Positions 1-4,852 of a DNA stretch of 10,741 nt are shown here, piece after piece. The notes below the pieces were generated by a model that worked only from the letters and a program-made list of their open reading frames with translations, searched no databases and had not been told where the DNA came from. Made by a program: the position numbers and the translations under genes. The stretch is taken from assembly GCA_012521855.1 (NCBI GenBank), contig JAAYLO010000325.1, positions 1 to 10,741 of the forward strand. Direction: 5' to 3'. Numbering within the stretch: the first letter of the stretch is position 1; each line of letters opens with the position of its first letter. The stretch comes from Halanaerobiaceae bacterium. GTDB taxonomy: Bacteria > Bacillota > Halanaerobiia > Halanaerobiales > DTU029.

Positions 1-2
1 CA

Positions 3-80
3 TCCCGTCCAGGGGAAAGGGTAGTTGCAAAAGATATAGGTGATGGCAGCAGAAAGGAACAGACCATAGTAAAATTTTAA
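3..80 (+). CDS. C-terminal end of an unidentified protein (partial)
   Basis: The third frame is open from the window edge to a TAA at 78-80 and encodes 25 residues ending DGSRKEQTIVKF. The other two forward frames stop earlier, at 22-24 and 41-43. The stop is followed directly by the AAAGGAGG ribosome binding site of the next gene, the usual arrangement of an operon, which supports this being a real gene end. The fragment is too short to assign to a family. Its main value is that it shows the four small genes downstream are probably co-transcribed with something larger to the left of the window. Confidence 0.55.
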   Translation, partial: SRPGERVVAKDIGDGSRKEQTIVKF

Positions 81-96
81 AAAGGAGGCTGATATT

Positions 97-333
97 ATGC
101 CAAACAAAAACTGGGTTTCCAGACAGCTCTCCACAAATTCCTCTTACTTGAGACGTAACCCAGGAACTGTACTGAAAACCGGTGACTATAAAATAACCAT
201 TCATAATCATTATTGTGATATAAACCCTTTTGAATTAATGAAAAGACTATATGCCATAGGTAATAATGATAAATTAAGCAAAGAAGAAAAAGAAAGAAGA
301 CTGAAGAACATAATAAAGAATTCTGTGGAGTGA
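97..333 (+). CDS. Small hypothetical protein, 78 aa
   Basis: ATG at 97 is preceded by a near-perfect AAAGGAGG at 81-88 with an 8-base gap, so the start is secure. The product is basic and has no signal peptide or membrane segment. The N-terminal half is polar (around residues 1-30) and contains the short strand-like stretch YKITIHNHYCDI. The C-terminal third is a charged helix rich in Lys and Glu (about residues 57-75, KLSKEEKERRLKNI). I do not recognise the family. It is the first complete gene of a four-gene run, separated from the next start by only 7 bases, so co-expression is very likely. Antisense reading frames here have no comparable ribosome binding site. Confidence 0.8.
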   Translation: MPNKNWVSRQLSTNSSYLRRNPGTVLKTGDYKITIHNHYCDINPFELMKRLYAIGNNDKLSKEEKERRLKNIIKNSVE

Positions 334-340
334 TTTCAAT

Positions 341-610
341 ATGAAGAAAGAAAACCTGGCCCTGAATTTGTCCAATCAGGGTAATTTGTGTCAGGCAGAA
401 AATACCGCTCTGACCCAATATAATTTTGTCGTGATATTTGAGCCCTGTTTTCCCCATCAGTCTGAACCGGAGATAAAATCTTTTGAAAGAGAAAAAACCC
501 CTGTCTCCATATTTTTAAGTAAATCCGGTGAACTTATACTGGACGGGATCAGTAACATAAGTGCTGATGATATTCAGATCTATACTGACAAAAAAACGAG
601 CAAAGGGTGA
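341..610 (+). CDS. Small hypothetical protein, 89 aa, paralogue of the next gene
   Basis: ATG at 341 follows GTGGAGTGA at 325-333, which contains the stop of the preceding gene and a GGAG-type ribosome binding site. The product has no signal peptide or membrane helix. Residues 11-33 form a block, SNQ-x-NL then Q-x-N-x-V-x-IF, which aligns without gaps to the same block in the following gene (10 identities in 23 positions). The rest looks rich in beta strands (SIFLSKSGELILDG, DDIQIY). The pairing suggests an old tandem duplication and perhaps a heterodimer or two related structural subunits. That role is inference; no known domain was recognised. Confidence 0.8.
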   Translation: MKKENLALNLSNQGNLCQAENTALTQYNFVVIFEPCFPHQSEPEIKSFEREKTPVSIFLSKSGELILDGISNISADDIQIYTDKKTSKG

Positions 611-618
611 TTAATTTT

Positions 619-885
619 ATGGATAAAAAAGAGTTTTCCAATTTTTTGATAAATGCCTCTAACCAGGCCAATCTTACAACAGTAAATGATCTTTCTGCTG
701 TACAGATAAATTCAGTTTTCATCTTTGTCGATCCCTATCGGCTAAAGAATTTTTCCATAGAAGAACTCCCGGACCTGGAAATCCAGATGAATGACGGGCA
801 GAGTATCAGATTGAACAATCAGGATTTTGAGCTTATTGAAATAAGCCCGGGAATATCTGTTTTCGGGGTGCTTGCCCATGAGTAG
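619..885 (+). CDS. Small hypothetical protein, 88 aa, paralogue of the preceding gene
   Basis: An in-frame GTG occurs at 607, but ATG at 619 is preferred. AAAGGGTGA at 602-610, which ends in the upstream stop codon, then serves as ribosome binding site with an 8-base gap, whereas the GTG would lie inside it. The product begins MDKKEFSNFLINASNQ. From its SNQ motif (residue 14) it shares SNQ-x-NL and Q-x-N-x-V-x-IF with the gene upstream. The C-terminal half is acidic and beta-rich. There is no signal peptide, membrane span or recognisable catalytic motif. The stop overlaps the start of the fourth small gene by 8 bases, indicating translational coupling. Confidence 0.78.
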   Translation: MDKKEFSNFLINASNQANLTTVNDLSAVQINSVFIFVDPYRLKNFSIEELPDLEIQMNDGQSIRLNNQDFELIEISPGISVFGVLAHE

Positions 886-1111
886 AGAACCAGAGATAAC
901 TGATGACCTAATAAGATACAAAGAACTCCTGAGCCCGGAAGAATTTGAAGGATATCAAAAAATGCTTAAAGAAATTGAAGAAAACAAAGAATATTATCTT
1001 TCAGCAGACCACCGGGAGATGGCCAGGAGTTTAATTAATAAATGCCAGATAAAAAAAAGAGATTTTTATAATATCATGAAAACAATCTATTCCACTGAAA
1101 AGTTTTTCTGA
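878..1111 (+). CDS. Small acidic helical hypothetical protein, 77 aa
   Basis: A TTG at 872 could add two residues, but ATG at 878 fits better, being 7 bases after the purine-rich GGGGTG at 865-870. The ATG overlaps the stop of the preceding gene (ATGAGTAG), typical of coupled translation. The product starts MSREPEITDDLIRYKELL and appears almost wholly alpha-helical, with many Glu and Lys and the stretch LSPEEFEGYQKMLKEIEENKEYY. The C-terminal end carries a basic cluster (KKRDFYNIM). It has no membrane segment and no family that I can name. It is the last gene of the run and is followed by a strong hairpin terminator. Confidence 0.78.
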   Translation: MSREPEITDDLIRYKELLSPEEFEGYQKMLKEIEENKEYYLSADHREMARSLINKCQIKKRDFYNIMKTIYSTEKFF

Positions 1112-1143
1112 CCTTATTACTTAAAAAACTACAATGTCACAAA

Positions 1144-1180
1144 AAAGGTTTTCCTCTTTACGGAAAACCTTTAATCTCTT
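1144..1180. terminator. Bidirectional intrinsic terminator
   Basis: AAAGGTTTTCC (1144-1154) pairs perfectly with GGAAAACCTTT (1162-1172): an 11-base stem with a 7-base loop. On the + strand it is followed by a T-rich tract (1170-1180 and beyond). On the - strand the stem runs into six T residues (complement of 1141-1146). It lies between the convergent small-gene run and the glycosidase relic and can serve both. Confidence 0.85.
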
Positions 1181-1203
1181 TTATTATATACATACACTTT
1201 ATG

Positions 1204-1453
1204 TCATCTATTCAAGAAAGATATGCAAAATCCATTGCTTTCTATTATCTCCCGATAATGATAACCTGAATCCTTTATGGCCTGCATAAATGTATTGAAA
1301 TCCACATGAACAAGACCAAAAAGCTTTACATATCCCCTCGCCCATTCATAATTGTCCAGTAATGACCAGTGAAAATATCCAGCCAGTTTTTCCCGGTACC
1401 CCTCTTCCGAAAATCTATATAGTTCTCTATTAAAAATCATTCCTGAAAGGCAT
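1204..1453 (-). pseudogene. Glycoside hydrolase family 1 remnant with large internal deletion
   Basis: The longest open stretch (1204-1440) matches the C-terminal end of GH1 beta-glycosidases: GYFHWSLLDNYEWARGY, then KLFGLVHVDF, then IKDSGYHYREII ending in ESNGF. A complete GH1 enzyme is about 440-480 residues; only about 65 homologous residues remain, and both catalytic glutamates (the NEP and TENG motifs) are absent. On the same strand, ATG at 1453 is preceded by AGGAGG (1461-1466) at a 7-base gap and encodes MPFRNDF before a stop (TAA at 1430-1432). That is a typical GH1 N-terminal start. So the original ribosome binding site, start and first seven codons are joined out of frame to the 3' end, consistent with one internal deletion of more than 1 kb. 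The GH1 assignment is firm; the deletion model is inference. Confidence 0.82.
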
Positions 1454-1505
1454 GACTATTCCTCCTCACTTTAAAAAGCTTCTATGTAATATCACTGCCC
1501 ATTCC

Positions 1506-1511
1506 ATTATA
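1506..1511 (-). promoter_or_regulatory. Probable relic -10 element of the GH1 gene
   Basis: On the - strand this reads TATAAT, an exact -10 consensus, about 50 bases upstream of the retained GH1 start at 1453. No good -35 hexamer is seen 16-18 bases upstream. A second TATAAT lies at 1545-1550. The 150-base gap between the GH1 remnant and the cupin gene holds nothing else that I can support. Confidence 0.35.
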
Positions 1512-1604
1512 TCATAATTTTGTTTATCGAATTCATTATACGCAGGAGGAAACAGTCCATTAATGAAAATTCCAGTATAAATACCAGGGACCGGGAGCAG
1601 CTCT

Positions 1605-1922
1605 TTATAGGGCCGGTGTCTTTACATTGAGAAACACAAATTTTTCCCCCTGATCTGCGGCCAGTGACATGCCTGTATTCGGGGGAACTGTTATGATATC
1701 TGTTGCAGATACTACTGCTTCCTCATCTCCAACCTTTATAGTGCCCTTTCCTTCTACAATATAGAAAAAAACATCAACGGGGACAGAATGTTCAGGAACA
1801 ACATCACCTGGTTCCAGTACCAGATTCATTATCTGGACATGATCATGTTTAAGGAGCAGTTTGGCCGCTACTCCTCTTTTATTCTTCTTTTCCTCCATTT
1901 CCCGCATTTTGATAATATTCAT
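1605..1922 (-). CDS. Small single-domain cupin protein, 105 aa
   Basis: The product has the two cupin blocks. Motif 1 is roughly residues 37-60 (LEPGDVVPEHSVPVDVFFYIVEGKG), shown by the PG, the EHS and the closing G-x-G. Motif 2 is around residues 72-101, with the ITVPPNTG turn and FVFLNVK strand. Canonical motif 1 supplies His-x-His and Glu. Here only H45 remains, the second His is Val and the Glu position is Asp (D50), and the motif 2 His is not obvious. Metal binding may therefore be altered or lost, and the protein may act as a sensor or small-molecule binder rather than an enzyme. ATG at 1922 is preceded by AAGGGGAAG. It lies downstream of hcp on the same strand, 121 bases away across a hairpin, so expression may be partly linked. 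The exact substrate is unknown. Confidence 0.85.
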   Translation of the reverse strand: MNIIKMREMEEKKNKRGVAAKLLLKHDHVQIMNLVLEPGDVVPEHSVPVDVFFYIVEGKGTIKVGDEEAVVSATDIITVPPNTGMSLAADQGEKFVFLNVKTPAL

Positions 1923-2000
1923 ATATACTTCCCCTTTCTTTTTATATTTATTTATTCATAGTATTTTATAAAATAAACCCCTTAATTCTAACCAAAATGC

Positions 2001-2031
2001 ATCAAAAGAGGGGCACCCCCCCTCTTTTGAT
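2001..2031 (-). terminator. Hairpin after hcp, probable intrinsic terminator
   Basis: ATCAAAAGAGGGG (2001-2013) is perfectly complementary to CCCCTCTTTTGAT (2019-2031): a 13-base stem with a 5-base loop, 12 bases past the hcp stop. The T-tract on the - strand is weak (GCATTTTGG), so it may be a partial terminator or a 3'-end stabilising hairpin that lets some transcription through to the cupin gene. Confidence 0.7.
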
Positions 2032-2043
2032 ACTATTACAATA

Positions 2044-3711
2044 TTACTCTCCAGCCATAATTGCCTTCAAATCTTCTTCTACAGTGCCAATTGGTTTAAT
2101 ATCAAATTTCTCTACCAATACCTTCAGTACATTTGGTGAGATAAAGGCTGGTAAGGTAGGGCCAAGACGGATTCCCTTTGCCCCAAGATATAGAAGGGCC
2201 AGTAATACAGCCACTGCCTTCTGTTCATACCAGGCTATATCATAGGAGATGGGCAGTTCATTGATATCATCCGCTCCAAATACTTCCGCCAGTTTCCGGG
2301 CGATAACCACCAGTGAATAGGAGTCATTACACTGCCCTGCATCAAGCACCCTGGGGATACCATCAATATCACCCAGGTCAAGTTTGTTATAGCGGTATTT
2401 TGCACAGCCTGCAGTCAGGATAACTGCATCTTCGGGAAGTTCCCGGGCAAGTTTTGTATAATATTCACGCTCTTTATGGCGTCCATCACAGCCGGCCATT
2501 ACAACAAAACGGCTGATCTTTCCTTTCTTGACTGCTTCTACAATCTTATCAGCTACACCCATGACCGCTTCATGGGCAAATCCGCCAGAGATTGTTCCAT
2601 TCTCCAGTTCTTCAGGTGCCTTGCATCTCCTTGCATGCTCAATAATGACAGAGAAATCCTTCTGTTCCCCCGGCTTACGGTCTTCAATATGGATACAACC
2701 CGGGAAAGCTACAAGCCCGGTAGTATAGACCCGGGCTTTATAGGACTCTTCTGGAGGAACCAGGCAATTGGTCGTCATCAAAATCGGGCCATTGAACTTC
2801 TCAAACTCCTCTTTTTGCTGCCACCAGGCATTACCATAGTTCCCTACAAAGTGATCATATTTCTTGAAAAATGGATAGGAATTGGCAGGCAGCATCTCTC
2901 CATGTGTGTAGACATCTATACCGGTACCTCTGGTCTGTTCCAGGAGTTCTTCCAGATCCCTCAGGTCATGGCCGCTGATTAGAATACCGGGGTTCTTCCT
3001 GACACCAATATTCACCTCTGTTATCTCCGGATGGCCGTAATGCCCTGTATTTGCTTTATCGAGTAATGCCATGGCCTGAACCGCAACCTCCCCGCATCTC
3101 ATGACCAGGGCGATTAATTCATCGACTGTCTTGTCCGGATCTACTGTAGCTGCCAGTGCTTCAGTGAGAAAGGCAAAGATTTCATCATTCTTCTCTCCCA
3201 GCACATAGACATGTTCAACATATGCAGCGATACCCTTCAGACCATATGTCAACAACTCCTTTAAGGACCTTATATCTTCATCCTCGATAGATAAAATGCC
3301 TGTTGAAGCTCCTTTAACCCGGAAATCACTGGTATCATCACTGTACCAGGTACATTCATCAGGCAATTCTTTATTGTAATCCCTGCCCTTTTCAGCTTTA
3401 TAGGCTTCAAAGAGCTGTTTTTTTATATCTTCCCTGACCTCAAAGGCCTCTCTGATTCTGGCCTCAAAATCTTCTGGAACAAAACTTACATTTGTTATTG
3501 TGCTGAACAGGCTTTTTGTAATAAAAGAGCCTATCCTTTCATTCTGAATCCCAAACTCTTTTGCTTCCCCGGCATAAACAGAGATTCCTTTCAGAATATA
3601 GATCAAAAGATCCTGAAGATTTGCCACCTCATCTGTTTTCCCACAGACACCTCTTACAGCACAGCCTTTTCCTTTTGCTGTTTCCTGGCATTGAAAACAG
3701 AACATGCTCAA
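2044..3711 (-). CDS. hcp: Hydroxylamine reductase / hybrid-cluster protein, class I
   Basis: A 555-residue cytoplasmic iron-sulfur-oxygen protein of the Hcp (prismane) family, implicated in nitric oxide and hydroxylamine detoxification in anaerobes. The N-terminal cluster ligands are C5, C8, C17 and C23 (CX2CX8CX5C), the class I spacing rather than the CX2CX11CX6C of facultative bacteria. The helical segment absent from class III is present. The hybrid-cluster ligands are all visible: H248 (SGHDL), E272, C316 (TTNCLVPP), C408 (AGCDGR), C436 (TAGCAKYR), C461 (GQCND) and E496, with K498. The enzyme therefore looks intact. The start is TTG at 3711 (MSMFCFQCQE): AAGGAG at 3722-3727 lies 10 bases away, while the next in-frame ATG at 3703-3705 would be 16 bases away, and MSMFC is a usual beginning for this family. 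It is monocistronic or weakly linked to the cupin gene. Confidence 0.97.
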   Translation of the reverse strand: MSMFCFQCQETAKGKGCAVRGVCGKTDEVANLQDLLIYILKGISVYAGEAKEFGIQNERIGSFITKSLFSTITNVSFVPEDFEARIREAFEVREDIKKQLFEAYKAEKGRDYNKELPDECTWYSDDTSDFRVKGASTGILSIEDEDIRSLKELLTYGLKGIAAYVEHVYVLGEKNDEIFAFLTEALAATVDPDKTVDELIALVMRCGEVAVQAMALLDKANTGHYGHPEITEVNIGVRKNPGILISGHDLRDLEELLEQTRGTGIDVYTHGEMLPANSYPFFKKYDHFVGNYGNAWWQQKEEFEKFNGPILMTTNCLVPPEESYKARVYTTGLVAFPGCIHIEDRKPGEQKDFSVIIEHARRCKAPEELENGTISGGFAHEAVMGVADKIVEAVKKGKISRFVVMAGCDGRHKEREYYTKLARELPEDAVILTAGCAKYRYNKLDLGDIDGIPRVLDAGQCNDSYSLVVIARKLAEVFGADDINELPISYDIAWYEQKAVAVLLALLYLGAKGIRLGPTLPAFISPNVLKVLVEKFDIKPIGTVEEDLKAIMAGE

Positions 3712-3745
3712 TTGTATATCACTCCTTCAACATTGTTTTATTTTC

Positions 3746-3768
3746 TCAAGATATATAGTTTATCTTGA
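3746..3768. promoter_or_regulatory. Inverted repeat in the hcp leader
   Basis: TCAAGATA (3746-3753) and TATCTTGA (3761-3768) form a perfect 8-base inverted repeat with a 7-base spacer, ending about 34 bases before the hcp start codon. It may be a repressor operator or, in RNA, a weak leader hairpin. Which one cannot be decided from the sequence alone. Confidence 0.5.
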
Positions 3769-3796
3769 AAGAATCACAGCTTCTGTTCTGTTATTT

Positions 3797-3840
3797 ATTA
3801 TAACTTCTTCTCTTTCCATCAGCTATGATATATATCACAG
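3797..3840 (-). promoter_or_regulatory. Candidate activator-dependent hcp promoter with a CRP/FNR-type site
   Basis: The - strand carries an exact TATAAT (plus coordinates 3797-3802). The -35 position (about 3820-3825) reads TAGCTG, with no resemblance to TTGACA. Upstream, CTATGATATATATCACAG (3823-3840) is symmetrical at eight of nine base pairs. It matches the CRP-type TGTGA-N6-TCACA at nine of ten positions and contains the FNR-type TGAT-N4-ATCA core. With +1 placed at about 3790, the site centre (between 3831 and 3832) falls at -41.5, the class II position of CRP/FNR activators. HcpR and related NO-responsive CRP/FNR-family regulators control hcp in many anaerobes, so one of these is the natural candidate. 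The regulator itself is not in the window. Confidence 0.6.
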
Positions 3841-3852
3841 GACAGGAAAAAA

Positions 3853-3885
3853 CAAAAAAAGCTGTCTGGCATATTGCAGACAGCT
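3853..3885 (-). terminator. Intrinsic terminator of the kinase operon
   Basis: AGCTGTCTG (3860-3868) pairs perfectly with CAGACAGCT (3877-3885), a 9-base stem with an 8-base loop. On the - strand it is followed by seven T residues, then GTTTTTT. It lies 23 bases past the stop of the kinase gene and isolates that operon from the hcp promoter just downstream. Confidence 0.92.
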
Positions 3886-3908
3886 AATATGAAGTTCTAT
3901 TCATATTA

Positions 3909-4838
3909 CTATATACCGTAGCCCCTATTATTTTTCAGGAGATACTTATAGTATTGTTTCAATAAAGCAAACTTATAGCTATTTATAGATTGACACCTCT
4001 TTCTATAATCAAGGGAAAGATTTTTTGAAATTACATCCTCTAAAAACCCCAGGCCGTTAATCGATTTGTATTCAGAAACAGGCACCAGTGTATCCTCAAT
4101 GATTCTTTCATTGGCCTCTGCTGGAATTTCGTTTGTAATGTAATAGTAGAGGATGGCAGCCAGACTGTAAATATCTGAATACGGCCCCTGTTTTGTTTTC
4201 TCTGAATAAAATTCAATAGGTGAAAAACCAGGTGTTAACAGTATTTTCTTTCTTGCTGCATTTTTATAGTTTATAGCTGACCCGAAATCAATCAGGACCG
4301 GTTTATCCCTGTGGATAATTATGTTATTAGGCTTTAAATCCCGGTGGATATAATTTTTCTTGTGTATTGCTTTCACTGCCTCAATTATTGGAAAATAATA
4401 TTTCTTCAAAAACACATCAAGGGGTTCGTTTCTTTCTCTTATAACATCTTCCAGTGTTTCTCCGTCATAATAATCCATTACAATATAAAGAGTGTTATTT
4501 TCCTGGAAATACTCATGCAGATAGCAGATAGAGTCATTATCCTTGAGTTCTCCCAGGATTATTGCTTCAGTTAGAAAAAGTTCTCTGGCATTTTTTAATC
4601 TCTCTTTCAAATTACTACTTCTACAGACAACCCTTATCCCATCCAGATCACGCAAAAGCAGATTCCTGGGAAAGAACTCCTTGATGGCTACTTTCCTGCC
4701 TTCTTTATCCAGAGCCAGATAAACTATAGAAAAATTGCTCCTGTCAGTAAGTCTGTTAATTATCCTGTACTTACCATTGCCAAGAATTGTTCTCCGGGGA
4801 AGATAAATATAATCAATGTTTTGACAGGCTTCTTCCAT
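3909..4838 (-). CDS. Ser/Thr protein kinase with a non-canonical glycine loop
   Basis: A 309-residue Hanks-type kinase domain with almost nothing outside it. Visible elements in order: VAIKEFFP with catalytic K53; helix C glutamate E91; the catalytic loop YIHRDLKPNNI with H165, R166 and D167; LIDFG with D184; a SPIE in place of APE near 206-209; and YSDIYSLA with the structural Asp at 222. The nucleotide-binding loop, normally GxGxxG, reads RLTDRSNFSIVY (29-40) and contains no glycine, so ATP handling may be unusual, although all catalytic residues are kept. There is no signal peptide, membrane helix or PASTA repeat, so the protein is cytoplasmic. The start is 14 bases beyond the stop of the PP2C-like gene, with AAAGGTAGGTG upstream. 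It is the last gene of the operon and a likely partner of the membrane pseudophosphatase. The VAIKEFFP form also occurs in kinases linked to secretion systems (family recollection). Confidence 0.93.
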   Translation of the reverse strand: MEEACQNIDYIYLPRRTILGNGKYRIINRLTDRSNFSIVYLALDKEGRKVAIKEFFPRNLLLRDLDGIRVVCRSSNLKERLKNARELFLTEAIILGELKDNDSICYLHEYFQENNTLYIVMDYYDGETLEDVIRERNEPLDVFLKKYYFPIIEAVKAIHKKNYIHRDLKPNNIIIHRDKPVLIDFGSAINYKNAARKKILLTPGFSPIEFYSEKTKQGPYSDIYSLAAILYYYITNEIPAEANERIIEDTLVPVSEYKSINGLGFLEDVISKNLSLDYRKRCQSINSYKFALLKQYYKYLLKNNRGYGI

Positions 4839-4852
4839 TTTTGCACCTACCT

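Noticed and set aside
95..457. A 120-codon open frame on the - strand.
   Set aside because: It is antisense to two well-started small genes, has no ribosome binding site and an unlikely aromatic-rich composition.
1204..1440. A functional 78-residue protein starting at ATG 1440.
   Set aside because: No ribosome binding site at useful spacing, and the sequence is only the tail of GH1; it is better read as part of the deleted gene.
1554..1580. AGGAGG at 1554-1559 on the + strand followed by an ATG at 1563.
   Set aside because: The ATG is only 3 bases past the motif and the frame stops after five codons.
1590..1617. ACCGG/CCGGT inverted repeat at the end of the cupin gene as a terminator.
   Set aside because: Only five pairs with an 18-base loop and no T-run.
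1962..1975. Perfect AT palindrome TATTTTATAAAATA upstream of the cupin gene.
   Set aside because: Entirely A/T and in an AT-rich gap, so chance or part of a -10 region is more likely than an operator; no convincing -35 was found.
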